Source: Collybiopsis luxurians FD-317 M1 | Lineage: Eukaryota > Basidiomycota > Agaricomycetes > Agaricales > Omphalotaceae | Assembly: GCA_000827265.1 (NCBI GenBank) | Contig: KN834810.1 | Coordinates: 218,904-282,610, forward strand | Length of the DNA: 63,707 nucleotides | Direction: 5' to 3' | Shown here: piece after piece, positions 11,545-26,858 of the stretch | Numbering within the stretch: position 1 is the stretch's first letter | Layout: each line of letters starts with the position of its first letter | Translations under genes and position numbers: made by a program | The notes under the pieces: generated by a model | The model's database searches: none | What the model saw: only the letters and a program-made list of their open reading frames with translations | Told to the model about the DNA's origin: nothing

Positions 11545-13641
11545 TCATCTCGCTTCCACAATCGGCGCAACGACCGTCGGAGAGTGCATCAGCGAAGAAT
11601 GAATACTCGTCGTCGTCGATGTCGACGTCCTGCGAGTCGGGCGACTCTTTGAATAAACATATTGTTCTTTCGTCACCTTTTTCTTCCCGGTGACGGCGTT
11701 GCTGTATAGGATTTCCAAGGGCCAACCTTGAGAATGCGGAGACTCTCTTGACCGGCGAAGGGACGCCTAGACAAGAGAATGTGTTATATTCGATCACGCC
11801 GGACAGCTGCATTCGTGGAGGAGAAAACGAACCTTGCCCGACGCAGAGACACTCTCGTGAGATCCAACAGTTGACCTTCGAAGACTTGCAACGCCCGGAG
11901 GTGTAACTCGTCGACTGAGGTTAGATGATGCAACAGTCGATCTCCTCAGACTAGAGCTACCACTACCATCGCTTTTCCGGCTCATCAAGGTCTATATAAG
12001 AAATGTCTCGTCAGACGAAGGGAAGTTCAGAAAAAAAAAATTTCCTCACCCCATCTTCAGCACTATCCCGAGTCGCGAATTGCAGAGAACTATAGCTACC
12101 GCTACTAGTGGTTTGCGTGCGCAGCGGCGGGTGAACTACAAGTGTACCGAGTCGTTTTCGTCGAGCAGGCCTGGCGTTTAACCTTTTTGGTGGAAAAGCA
12201 AATAGTTGTTGATATGAGGACTACAAGACCGGTGAACGATTGCATAATGGATTCACGTACGAAGCGAGGAGGGAATTGGAGTAGACTGAGAAGCCGCCGA
12301 AGAAAATGTTAGGATGGAACACATTGAAACATGACTTTCCGGACTTACGCTTTGCCAAAGGAAGGTACACCGCGAACCAAATGTCTATTTGTGTTCCATG
12401 TTAACGGACGAAGAGGGGCCTCGCCCAAGAGGGGAATCAAACGAACGCACAGTTGAACTCCATGAGATGGAACTGTCGGGTACAAGCGAAAAAAAAAAAA
12501 CCATTAGTTTCATTCACTAGGTTTTGTCGAAGAAGCGGAGGAATGCGTACGCAGATGACAGCAGCCACAGCAGCCAAGCTAGATGAAAAGAAAAGAAAAA
12601 AAATTATTAAAACACATATTCAATCCCCGTCAATCACACATATCCAATCTTCACCTGGTCGCTAATCCAGTTTCTAACGAAAAGTAACAACTTAGAAAGA
12701 CCGCCTACTGCGGTGGTGGATGGAAAACAACATACCAATCGTCCAAAGGACCAAGCTGTTGACCAAATCTACAGATCTGTGTGCAGAGGGGGGGATTAGC
12801 TCCTCGACATCTGAGAGAAAAAGCAAAACACCACACCACACGTACCTCTTCATCGAATGCGCGCGCGCCATCACTACGACCTTCTTGAGATAATAAGCCA
12901 TAACGACCGTAATAAACACATCCACCCCCGCCTCCAGCGCCAAACTCGTGGTAATCAACCACCCCCACCGTCTCTGAAGCGTAAAGTCGTCCGGCTCACG
13001 AGAAATATCCCGGAACGTCTCGTACGTGACCATCAGAGACGAAGCGAAATCGAGAGCGGTGAGGAACCAGCCGATGATAGCGAGCCGCTTTTTGGAGGTC
13101 AAGTGGCGGATGCGATTGATGTTGTAGGCCTTTTTTGAGATTGAGATGGGTGGGATGAGAAGACAGGTGGATGAGAAACCACACAGCTTGGGACTCACCT
13201 TGACGAGGAAAGTGATGATTGAAGAGTATAACGTACACATTGCGATGTCATACCCATTTCCGGGCTTGATGACCAAGTCGGCAATGGTGATGGTTGCCCA
13301 CCAAACGGCTTGAGCGGTCGCGACTGCATGGCCCAATTCCAGTAACCTAAGAGGTCAAAGCGATCCCCTTAGTTGAGGGTACTATTCCACACGCAAGAGT
13401 GTAGTACTGACAGTATCAAGGTAATCTAGACGAAAGGTGACAATATGTAAGTCCAAAAGGGACAGGAAGGGACAGAGTTGGAACTGACAAAAGAGATAAG
13501 CTTTCTCGAATCGGCCTTGCAGTTCTTGAAGTAAATGTGTCCCTGTACCACCACGATGCCAAACATGAAAATACTCAAAAAGGCACCTATTTCTAGAGCA
13601 CCCAACAGCTGTGGTGAATCAAATTTGGGCAACGGAGGCAT
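11545..13641 (-). CDS. DUF6534-type seven-transmembrane protein
   Basis: Start ATG 13641-13639 (MPPLPKFDSPQLLGALEIGA); stop TGA 11547-11545. Hydrophobic helices are FLSIFMFGIVVVQGHIYF, a 14-base exon (13425-13412) encoding ITLIL, then ELGHAVATAQAVWWATI, SSIITFLVK, KRLAIIGWFLTALDF, GWLITTSLALEAGVDVFITV, WTIETGLATSLAAVAAVIC and YIWFAVYLPLAKLYSNSLLA, ending in SLNARPARRKRLG. The order and the motifs YLKKVV, LVLWTIETG and LYSNSLLASLNAR are those of the DUF6534 family, which is abundant in Agaricomycetes. A Ser/Arg/Thr-rich cytosolic tail follows (SGSSSLRRSTVASSNLSRR), split by two introns. Function unknown; the fold suggests a membrane receptor or sensor. Confidence 0.85.
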
Positions 13642-15748
13642 GAGGGAAGGGTATGGCGAGGTAACGAAGGGAAAAACAGTTCAGATAAATAAAAAAAGGG
13701 AGACCAGCACCGCAAGAAGAGAACACAGAAGGGCGAAAGTAGAGCCTCACTGTGCTTAATATATCAGCAACTGAACATATCAAGATGCCTGTGATCTTCT
13801 CATCATCGAAGGATCACCGTCATCAGAACGATGGTATGATTGTCTCAAAAGAGACCGGAGACAGAGTGCACTGACATGAGAGAAAAATGATGATTGTCTG
13901 GTGCACAGCCGGACAGAGAAAGAATGGGAATAAGACGCTACTGCGATGAACAGTCTAAAGTTTGATTCGTCTGAATTGTGACAGGGAATAAAGATTGAAG
14001 GATTGTTCTTGCGTTAGACAGCGATGGAAAAAAAATGGTATATTGCTCATGATCATCATATTCGAACATGATTGGTAAGGCGACTGGCTACGTATATCGG
14101 TTACACGGGCTAGGAAGAAATGAACAGTAAGCACAGTGTCGGGAAATATAATGACGCGAAAGAATCAGAGAAGCCGTGATTTTCTTGCCCCTTGGAAGAA
14201 CACAGGCTTTGCATCCGCATCTACACCAGAACGGTATAGAGCACAAGCGAAAGCAAGGTCATGACCAAGGACTCAAAGAATGGATGAACTTATTTTCGTC
14301 CCATTGTACCTGTTGACCAACAAAGTTTACTCACCATTACTCTACATATCAGCTGACAAGACCCAGAACAAACACACAGCCTGGAAAATGAGGTCGGAAT
14401 TAGCAACAAGAAATGTCGAAATCGAGAATGAAAAATTGAAAAAATCAGGAAGAGTTTTTTGGTATAAGGTTGTCCACAAGAGTTTCCTCTTTCGGAAGCA
14501 GAACTGAAAAGAGCTCATCATACAGTAGAACCAGACCAAGATACTCACCGCACATTGCACTCAAAGACCTGGCGACGTGGAAGACGACGAGCAACGAGAA
14601 AAAAAAAATAAGAACGCCGCTTTTAAGCGCTGATTCCGTGAGAAACTAGCCCAAGTCCACGTGACTGTGCCAGGACTTTTTAAGCGCTCAGCCGCCTGGC
14701 CTTTCCTCGAGAACGTCTCCCAAGGTGAGCCCAAATTTTCTCAATTGCTTCTAAGGGGATGATACTTTTTCCATCTCGAGCTTGGTGACGGTCACCGATG
14801 ATCCACGCACTCGAAACATGCATCACCAGCTGATTATTTTTTTTTTCTTTTTCTTTTCTTTTTTTTCGTATACGCATTCTGACTTGGTCTTTTTTATCAG
14901 GTTGGTACCAGGGCTTGTGATGAACTTTTTGTCAGCGGGCGACAATTCGTATTCATGGGCTCACACCACCCGCTGAAGCTCAGAGTTTGAACCGTTTGCT
15001 GACAGCTAGGAAGAATACCAAGGTAAGTTCCTGCGTCCTACTAACCCTTCCATCTTCCTCCAATTTTCCCCTACTTTTTCTTTTCTCTCCATCATGATGC
15101 TATTTTACAAAAATACAAGCATATGTCCGAATACTTTATGAAGGACAACTGTTCTGTCTGATTCTTCCATTACAATCGCCCTTTTTCTCTCAATTCATTC
15201 GGGAATACAATTGCTCACTTTACACTTCCAGACTCTAGTTGGAATTGGTCGGTAATGCCATGAAAAAGAGCCAAGCTGTGTGTGTGTCTACGACCTGAAC
15301 TTAACTATGGAAATTTGTTCGGTAATCCATTAGTGTATGTTGGTTGCCCGTCGTAATCCTTGGCAACTTTTTACTTCTCCACAATTTTGATCTTTTCTTG
15401 CTCGAGGATGTCCAAGACTCCTTAACTTAACCTTTAAGAAGTAGAAAAATTCAGACTCGAAATAAAATTCCATGTCCAAAAAAAAAGAGTACAGTATGAA
15501 TAGATCCAAAAGTAAAAAGTGTAAGAGGAAGTGAAACACTCAGCGCAAGGAGAACGAAACAGAACGAGAAAAAAAAGAGAACGAGATATGATATGTACGC
15601 AGAGAACAGCAACACCAGGACAAAAAAAAAACGATTTATAACAGGAACGTAAACCAACCCATGTATGCAGTCCAGTTCACCCCCATCCATTCAGCCTTTC
15701 AAACTAACGAACGACTACCTCTTAACCGTAACCTTTGGACCTAAAACT
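13642..15748. other. Intergenic between DUF6534 and calcineurin A genes
   Basis: No convincing gene. It holds the DUF6534 promoter and the calcineurin 3' flank, T-rich tracts at 14836-14868, a CACGTGAC E-box-like site at 14658-14665, and TTTTAAGCGCT present twice 57 bases apart (14621 and 14678). A spliced non-coding transcript around 15000-15200 is possible but not supported well enough to call. Confidence 0.35.
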
Positions 15749-18284
<2,536 letters not shown>

Positions 18285-18962
18285 CGTTGAGAGGTCGTAC
18301 GCGTCGTCGTCGTCGTCGTGGCCGTGATACTGGCCGTGATTGTTAAAGTCAAAAAGAAAGAATCGATCGCGCTAATCCAGGCTGTGCGGCCCTTGCCGTC
18401 CAATTCGGCTGCTCAAATTCTTACTGCCATCTACTCGTTTACTGACCGAATCACTAGAATCTCAAAACAAACTCTATGGTATTACTAGTAAAGCTTTAAC
18501 CGAATTACTAAACCGGTCAGGTAATGCTACATCTCTGGCTACTCTTAATGAAGATCATCCCAATCAAGGCAAGCTTCTCCGCGAGCCTAGGCCAGCGAGC
18601 TTGCTGCATTAGAAGCGACAATCATCTTGGTTATCTTCCAGGAGGCTATCAATGTACATTGACGCGACCGGGTTCTTCCAAAATAGCTTGGTGGTCTTCA
18701 TGGGAGCAAGAAGATCCCGGACAGCAGCGTGACCATCAGAGTTCGAACCTAGTGTTCCCCACCCTTTCAGTTTCACCAGGTTCATCCTGGGGCTCTGGGA
18801 ACCATTTAAAAGCCCTGACCTCTTTTTATACTGTCATGGGTTCACCCCCCTCATTTCAACGGGATTCCGAAGAGCTCGCCTTTATTAGCAACGTAACGGA
18901 CAAGAATTAAACGTGGAGCTCTCCCCGGAACGTCCATCTTCCAGCTCACACAAGAAGCAATC
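18285..18962. other. Divergent intergenic: calcineurin A / MFS-1 promoters
   Basis: 678 bases between two divergent genes. The plus frame 18524-18910 has no recognisable content. TTTAAAAG near 18806 lies about 155 bases before the MFS-1 start and could be a core-promoter element. A GAC/GTC triplet run (18301-18320) lies just upstream of the calcineurin start. Confidence 0.4.
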
Positions 18963-21243
18963 ATGTCGACCACTTCAAAAGACTTGAAGCTAGAAGACGA
19001 GAAGAACATCGAATTCATTGAAAATGGTGAGTAACCCCGCTTGAAAAAGCGCAGGGTTGCCTACTCTTCGCTTCACCAGCTGGGATCAAAGAAACACCCC
19101 TCAAACTCGATAAGCACGGTGTCCCTCTCAGTCCACAACCCTCAGATGACCCCGAAGACCCTCGTACGTTTATTCTTGCCATCCTGGAGTTGCGCCAAAT
19201 ATTTACGCTTCATATGCCTAGTAAATTGGGGCCATTGGTACCGTGTATGTTCCTTATTTCTTCGCACACCCAAACATCCCCACTCATCCTTCCTTAGGCT
19301 TTTATCCTCCTTCAAGTCAGCGTTCTATCGGCTCTCGGCTATTACAACACAGCCTCGATAAACCCAGCTTACGCCCAACTCTCTGAAGAATTTGGAGTAT
19401 CAATCGTAACCGCCTCATACCAAACAACAGTCTCCATCGCACTCAACGGCGTCGGTCCGTTTCTCTTTATTCCTTTCGCACACGTATACGGAAGAAGGCC
19501 TGTGTATCTGGTGACCACACTGGTACGTTATAGTATTCCAATTTCGCCTCAAACGATCATTTCATTCAGCTCAATGATATGGTAGATCGGTGCTCTTTCG
19601 GCTCTTGGATGTGCCTACGCACATAACTTTGGCCAGCTCGTCGGACTTCGGGTTCTCAACGGGATCTTTCCTGTAGGCGCCGCCTTGGGAGTAGCAACAG
19701 CAAGTGACGTGTATTGCCTTCACGAACGTGGACGGGCACTCGGGGTATTCACTGTTCTTTCGACTACGGGGGCGCACTTCGCACCCATCCCCGGTAAGCT
19801 TCCCCCGTCACCTTCATGTAAATGGTCTAACGGGTGCAACACAGGAGGTCTCATCGGCCAATTCCTCGGCTGGCGATGGGTCTTCAAATTCGCTGCTATC
19901 ATCAACAGCTTTTGCCTGATATTTACCTTCTTCTTCCTCCCGGAGACACTCTACATACGTGACGCCAATGGAACTTCGACAGATTCAGGATTCTCTAGTA
20001 CCAATCAAAAGCGGAGCTTTTTCAGTCGATATGTGGCGCGGTTGAGATTGGGGAGGCACTTCCCTGGAAGGGAACTGAGACTTGGAGACTTTTTCTGGCC
20101 ATACTTCAAGATGATTCGATACGTATGTGCTCCCACTCAATTTGTTTGAATACGACGTGTCTGAATGGCGTATCTTTACTTTTGGCCTCGTAGCCCTCGG
20201 TCATCTTCCCTGCGATATATTACGCAACACAGGCAAGTTCTTTCTCCTACCCCATCTCGCGACTTAACTCAACCGGATGTTCAGTACGGTCTGGGAAGCA
20301 CTTTACCTGCAGTTACCGTGTCCCATATATTCGCTCAGGAATTTGGTGCGTTCGCACTCCTTACATTCGCGATTGATACTCTATGATGGCTAACCGGACG
20401 TCAATATAGGATGGGATACACTACAAATCGGCTTGGCGTACGGTGCATCACTTCTAGTTGGCGCGCTTCTGGGTGAAACGATGGGAGGATGGGTTGTCGA
20501 TGGCCTTATGGTAAGTATCGCAACTGGGCTATCATACATAGGGTTGGGTGACACGACTGAGTTGTCGGATCGTATTTTAGAACCGAGCACGTAGACGAGC
20601 AGGACCCTCTGCGCCGAGCGAGATTCGATTGAAGGCGATTTGGACGGGGGAGATTATTGTTCCTGTGCGTTTGTGTGACACACTTTCTGTTGATCTCGCT
20701 GAGACGTTTCGATTTTGGTTGTAGGTCGGGCTTTTATGGTATGGATTCTCGATCCAGTATAAAGCTCCTTGGATCGTACCTATATTGGGAATGGGGGCGG
20801 CGTGCTTTGGGGTTCAGTGTATTACTACAGTAATGTGGGTTTTCTTTTTTTCTTTTCGATATTGGCCGGCGGTGTTTTTCTTTCCTACTCGACGCTTACA
20901 TGCTTTTTTTGTAACAGGTATACATACGTGGCAGATTGCCATACGAGCAAGTCAGCCGAAGTTGCTCAAGTATTCAATTTTGTCCGGTAAGTATCGCTTT
21001 TCAACTTTTACCAAACGAATATTTTTTTGACATGATTGGCTTTGTATTAGGCAAGAAGTCGGGATGACTTTTGCATTCTACGCTATTGTTCTTGGCGAAG
21101 CTATCGGAGGGTATCATTTGCTCTTTGTGTTCTTTGTATGCATGGGAAGTATCTTGGCGTTTATACCGATATTGGTGCTTATGTGGAAGGGAGAGGAGAT
21201 TCGGGCTGCGGAACGGAGGGCGTTTAATAAAGACGATGAGTAG
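18963..21243 (+). CDS. MFS transporter 1 (drug:H+ antiporter / Tpo-like)
   Basis: Start ATG 18963 (MSTTSKDLKLEDEKNIEFIEN), stop TAG 21241-21243, about ten introns of around 50-70 bases. Assembled segments run PLSPQPSDDPEDPLNWGHWY, then helices beginning AFILLQVSVLSALGYYNTA, the loop GRRPVYL after helix 2, LGCAYAHNFGQLVGLRVLNG, GRALGVFTVLSTTGAHFAPI, GLIGQFLGWRWVFKF, PETLYIRD, then C-terminal helices ending GSILAFIPILVLMWKGEEIR. The DDPxDPLNW signature before helix 1 and the PETLYxR linker are typical of fungal DHA1-type exporters. Substrate cannot be told from sequence. It shares its layout and most motifs with MFS-2 at 39770-42358. Confidence 0.88.
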
Positions 21244-21899
21244 GAACTAGTACGTACGTAGAGACAGATGAGAACTGAGTGAACTTTGTATTTTTTTTCT
21301 TTTACATCACTATCAATAGTTTCTTGTTGAAAGGAAAGAAAATCTGGTTTTTTGACCTTGGAACCGTTCTAATTCCGAGATGGATTTACTTACAAGCGGG
21401 TGCCCGTTGGATGAGTCGCTAACTTTCGGGTAACAGTAATTAAATCATCGTTGACCCGAACCGCTCAGCCTCTGTTAGCTTTATGATAATGATATGCTCT
21501 CTTCTGTTATTCCAATGATCCCCGACAATAGTATCCATGGAACCCGATATAACTCGCTTTGACATCGTGGTAAACCTGTACCGGTGCAGCACTCACGGCC
21601 AGCTAACTCAACTCTGCAGTCTCGGCAATACGGAGATCCTCGTAAACCAGCTCAGGTTCAGAAAGGCTGTAGAATATCACAAGTTATTTAAAGTGAAATC
21701 GAGCTGTTCGGCCAGTTCGGAGATGCCGGAGGCCGAAACCATATTGGCACGTGATGACAGGCCGAATGTTACTGTGCCACCGGGACAACGGCATTTTCTG
21801 TATTTTCTTTCCGTCCAACTGCCATTGTCGACCCATCTGGCCTCGGGGCCCTAATCTTTTCGCTCTTTAATCAACGACTAGCAGCTCTATATACAAAGA
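21244..21899. other. Intergenic: MFS-1 3' flank and NIPA promoter
   Basis: The plus frame 21537-21854 has no recognisable content. No TATA box or RNA gene is evident. The segment most likely carries only UTR and promoter sequence. Confidence 0.4.
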
Positions 21900-23588
21900 A
21901 TGACCGTTGACGACAAATGGATCGGTCTTGCGCTGGCAGTCTCCAGTTCAATGGCAATTGGAATGAGTTCAATTATCACGAAAAAGGGACTGAACGCCGC
22001 AGCAGAAGGAACTTATGGTGCCGCCGCATCTGACAATCTATCGTATCTGAAGAATGCCGTCTGGTTCGTGGAACTAGCTTTTTCCTTTGCGTTCAGTCTA
22101 ACGTCGCTGTTTAGGTGGGCAGGAATCTCAACGTGTACGTCGTTCTCACTGTCGGCTAGTAATATCCTGATTTTTACTCTTTGAACCAGTAATATTGGGT
22201 GAAGGTAATCGTTTCCAGTAACGCAAACTCAAAATATTTTACTCACCGATCTCTCTAGTTGCCAATTTTGCAGCCTACACGTTCGCTCCGCCAATTCTTG
22301 TAACCCCTTTGGGGGCCCTTAGTGTTCTGATCGGGTACGTGGAAGCCTTCAACAATTATCTACCAATGCTCACTTTTCTTGAAGCGCTGTTCTTGCTTCA
22401 TTCTTACTAAACGAAGAGCTTGGTCACTTGGGACGAGTCGGCTGCGGGCTCTCCTTGATTGGTTCCTTGATCATTGTTCTTCACGCTCCCGAGGACAAGC
22501 CCGTCGAGACTGTAGATGAGATTCTAGGATACGCAGTGCAGCCTGGTGCGTCTTTAGAAGTCTTGTTCGATTTCTAAAGCCAACTCTTGTTTCTTGCCCA
22601 GGTTTCTTACTCTACGTCTTCACGGTACTCGTGTTCTCCATGATAATGATTTACTTGGTCTCGCCCCGCTATGGGAAGTCCAACCCTCTCGTCTACATCT
22701 CTATCTGCTCCGTAGTTGGCTCAGTTTCGGTCATGTCGATCAAGGGCTTTGGTATCGCCGTCAAGCTGACTTTTGGAGGCAAGAATCAATTCACCCGCCC
22801 CAGCACCTACGTCTTTGCTATCGTCTCTGCATTCTGTATTCTTGTGCAAATGAACTATTTCAACAAGGCGCTGGATACGTTCTCTGTAAATATGTGAGTA
22901 TCGTTCGATTTTCCATGTTGACGTTCTTTCTTTTCTGAGAGGGAAGCTCAGTGTGAATCCTATGTATTATGTTGGTTTCTCCTCCGCCACCATCGTGGCC
23001 TCCCTCATCCTTTTCCAAGGATTCAACACCACCGACACTACGAATACGGTGTCCCTCCTTTGCGGGTTTGTCACCTTCGTTTTCTCACAAAGATTGTTAT
23101 GGTTAATATGCTCACTTAGATTCGTTGTAACCTTCCTTGGGGTCCACGTTCTGAACATCTCCCGGCGTGCTCAAGCCGAAGCTCAAGAAGATGCAGGCAT
23201 CACTCGGCTTAGCCACACGGGACGACTGTCGATAGACGGCTGGCACGGTATCGTCGAAGGCGGACCACCAGGAGCTCCCCCGCGCATGACTCACGGCCGT
23301 CGCAGCTCGCTATACCGTTCCCAAACCTCAACGCTCTTCAACGCATTTGAAGAATCCGAAGATGAGAGCAGGCAAGAACATGTTGGGTTGCATCAGTTGC
23401 GGGAGGAGGATGAGTATGATGATGACGACCACGAGGATGATGCGAATGAGTTGACGAGGCTGCGTAGTGTTCCTGAGAGGCAGATTGATCCGAGGAGGAG
23501 TGCGTCGAGGAGTCATAGTAATTCTCCGCATCCTCCCCGATCTCCAAATCGACATTCTGATGTTCGGTTGCCTCCTAGGCAAGTATAG
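21900..23588 (+). CDS. NIPA-family magnesium transporter
   Basis: Start ATG 21900 (MTVDDKWIGLALAVSSSMAI), stop 23586-23588. Conserved NIPA segments in order: SSIITKKGLNAAAEG, ILGEVANFAAYTFAPPILV, TPLGALSVLIG, LNEELGHLGRVGCGLSLIGS, LHAPEDKPVETVDEI, QPGFLLYVFTVLVFS, PLVYISICSVVGSVSVMSI, VQMNYFNKALDTFS, NPMYYVGFSSATIVASLILF and GFVVTFLGVHVLNISRR. About nine membrane helices are expected, in plasma or endosomal membrane. A long charged tail follows, rich in Ser, Arg, Asp and Glu. One intron (23066-23119) is 54 bases, a multiple of three, and has no in-frame stop, so retention would add 18 residues between GF and VVTF. Confidence 0.92.
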
Positions 23589-26500
23589 GAAGTCGGGTGT
23601 AGGAGGAGGTGGAGAGAGGGAGGCAGGTGCGGGGAAGTTATATTTAAATGCGCTGTAGGTTTTATTTCTTTGGCGTTTCTGAGGTTTTTCTATTTGAGCA
23701 ATGGACTCATTAGCATAGATCGTATTTCTATTTCGTATTTGTACAAAAAGCAAAGGTTTGCAATCGGAGTAATGCAATGATCCTTGGATGCTACGTGTAA
23801 GTATGTGGTTCGACGTGTGAAGGAGGGGTACTTTTACGCCGAATACGCGGCGGGGGTTGAGGGGCACAGTCCAAGGGAACAAGGAACGGGGAACAGGCAA
23901 CGGAGGTGTGTGGGTGCCTTCAGTTCACTTCCATACTTGCAACGATCCAGCAGGTCGGAAATGAATTCGGGTTCTCCCTGGTACCCAAACACATGAAACG
24001 TACTAAGAGCGGAGCCAACCTAAGATTACAGGAACGAGCCGCCTATCAACGATAAACAGGACCAGGAAGCGGTGCTCAGCATATATTTTCCCCGACGACT
24101 GAGAACGGAAGGCGTACTTTGGTATGTATGATTGTCCCGAGGAATCTAGGCTCTAGGGACGGTCAGATCCAGTTGTTGGGTGTGGTAAGTATATGCTCTT
24201 ACCTGGGAGGACCCGCCCTGGGCTATGATTCAGATGCGTTGCTTGAATTTTGGAAGGAAGACAGGAAGTATTGAGACCAGAATCACATTCATCGAGAGCA
24301 ATGGAATACGACCACACGAGATATATCCAGACCACAAGGTTGGCCGTATGGTGCGTAATTACAGGCAGTAACAGGTATTGTATCCATGCATATGTACCTT
24401 TCACTGAACGCATGTCCCAGCAGTGGCGGTTCGATAGTGCGTATACGTTTGTCTACATATTTGATCCTGCCCAGTACTTAATGGCGTGGTGGCACTGTGA
24501 CTGGCTGACTGACTGCCTTCACTCACAACTCCACAGTTTAGCCGCGTATGTAGAGTAAGTACGTACTACATACGCATATACGTTATACAAAAAATGTATT
24601 TGCTACATCAACGCTCGAATTTACGCAGGGCAGAAAAGAAAAGAGGAACACAGGCACGGGATTTAAGCACGGGAGTTTACACTTGTCCATTTGGATGGCA
24701 TCGGAATTCTGATTCAGTCAGTAGGGTATACTGTATTCTGTATACAGCTGGTTACTTAATGTCGGCTTCTTGCTGTTTTTCTAGATCCAACATGGATTGG
24801 ACTAGCGTGCAGCGTGTAGATATTTGTATAGGGCATTTTGAATCATATGCAGTCTAAACGTAGCCAGCAGGTACCAGGACCTAGTCTGAGTAAGGTGAAA
24901 GTATATCAAGCAGGCAGGCAAGGTTTCCCGGCGGGTACCTCGAGTACGTACTCTATATCCTGCATAATGCTCTACAGTGAGAGAGGAAAATACCGACCTC
25001 GTTTGAATAATGATTAATGATTTTTTTTGTTCGTTTCGAGACGCCGCCAGGAGTATATGCACACACACACTTCTGATTTGCGCGAGAATCTACTGGGGTA
25101 TCGCAAACTCATCCCATTTTTAGTACGAACGCGCTAGGGCGTATCTTGTAGTTATCGGAAAGAGTCCCTTGATTCACAATGATACAACCAGCCGGCCACT
25201 GATGTCTTTCCCCCCCCCCTTGAATATGGTCGCCTGATTCGTGAATGATATCTCGAACAATCATCTACCACCCCAAATCACAAATACTATCATTCAAGGA
25301 ACATACTGTACATACCATACATTGCGATTCAATCCGAGTCGAACGGTTCTGAATTGTTATCATTCAGAGTTTCCATTTTTGGCCAACTCGAGTTTTCCCG
25401 GCGAGAGGGCAATCGAGTCATGCAGTGGTTCCAACGGTTGGGGAAGCGAGGATGACTCGGCATGGGTGCTTGGGTAGAATGGGGGAGCGGACTTCTCACA
25501 AGCGTGTCGTCTGGTGAGCCTGTGGCGTTGGTCTCCTCCCTCAGGGGGACTTCAGGAACTGGCCTGAAAGCACTGGTTGAACAGGGTGTAGCCTTCGTCA
25601 CGGTTGCAGTCAGAGTAAATCCGCCGTTTATGTGATGCTTTCCGACAAGTGCTAGCCGTCAAGCCCGAAAGACGTGCTTAATACTTATCTCTGTGTGTCT
25701 GTAAAGGGACTCTATTCGAGGATAACGGAACTTGAGAGAGAGGTGGCGGTGGTTTCATTGAACTTTGAAGATGGAGAATTCAATTCAATTCTTCATTAGT
25801 CACTTTTGGCGTATGGCGGCAGCGGGGCTGCCTCGTTGCCTCCATTTTCGTTCGATACTTTGGAACATGAAAATTCATGGGTCAAGTTTGGACCGTCGGT
25901 GATAAATGAGCTGGACTTGGTAGTAGGGAGTAAAGGTGATGCGGGTTGGGAATCATTTGTCCGAGGGTGGGCATTTGGGAGTTTTGGCCGGAATAAGCTC
26001 AGTAATCCCACTGGACGAAGGGAGAGGAGATGGTCAGCCTGTGTCCAGGCCCTACATAGTACAAGATCACGTATGGAAGTCTGACAGACCTCAATGTCGA
26101 TGGTGCTAAGGAGTGTGTCAACTGATGAATTGTTTGAGGGGCGCGGTGAAGGATGAGACAGAAGATTCGCCAAGGCACTCGATTGCCTACAGCATTAAGT
26201 TGAGGACGGCTACAGTTCCTGCTTCCGTCTGTCGCGCGCCATTGGAGGGGTATACGTCCCGAAAGTAGCATACGCAGTGGAAGGTTAATAATGAATGAGC
26301 CACAGGAACGAACGCGACTTCCTTTGATAACCAAATAACTAATATCCACCGATGGATAGCCGCGGGCGGGCGCGTCTACATACTGGAGTACTGGTGTGGT
26401 ACATACAGAGATATATACCTTTAAGGATCAAATGAGGTTGAAAATGTCCAACGATCAAGGTAGATGAGATGGTTACCAGGTACATTTGACAGACAACTGA

Positions 26501-26858
26501 AGGTGTATATGGACAGTAAAGGTGCAACTTGGTTTGTATTGTTCGAATCTCAGCTCGTGCCAAAGGTAACTGGATGATGGTTCCTCAGAACTCGGTGCCT
26601 GGCGGAGCTTGGAGGCATGATTTAAGGGGAGAAAAAAAGGTATAACAGTACAATAAAATCAAGTAAATAAGGCTAGAATTTGTATCCAAGACTAGACCGA
26701 TAAATTTTTTAAGGCTTTACTCGCCGGTGGTAGTAGATTCTGCTTCCGCCCAGGGCCAAGCATTAGCGCCGGTGATTTACGACATGGGGTGCCTGGGTCA
26801 GTACAAATCACCCAGTTATTCTCACAGCCGTTGCTTTACTGCTCCTCCATCGTCCATC
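23589..26858. other. 3.3-kb intergenic stretch, no gene recognised
   Basis: Possible minus-strand frames at 25329-25601 and 25796-26173 are Pro/Ser-rich, start from non-ATG or weak contexts and match nothing I know. A candidate intron (GTCTGT...ATGTAG, minus strand about 26050-26090) could join parts of them, but support is weak. A C-run lies at 25211-25219. No RNA gene or repeat pair was seen. Confidence 0.35.

Noticed and set aside
15025..15165. C/D snoRNA in a spliced non-coding transcript (ATGATGC at 15094, CTGA at 15158)
   Set aside because: Box C is imperfect, no terminal stem is visible, and a TACTAAC motif is too close to the donor to be a branch point.
18738..18760. tRNA T-loop-like GTTCGAACC
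   Set aside because: No A-box or cloverleaf can be built upstream. The similar site at 26540 (GTTCGAATC) fails for the same reason.
23589..26858. Pro/Ser-rich minus-strand frames as a hypothetical gene
   Set aside because: No ATG in good context, no conserved motif, and uncertain splicing.
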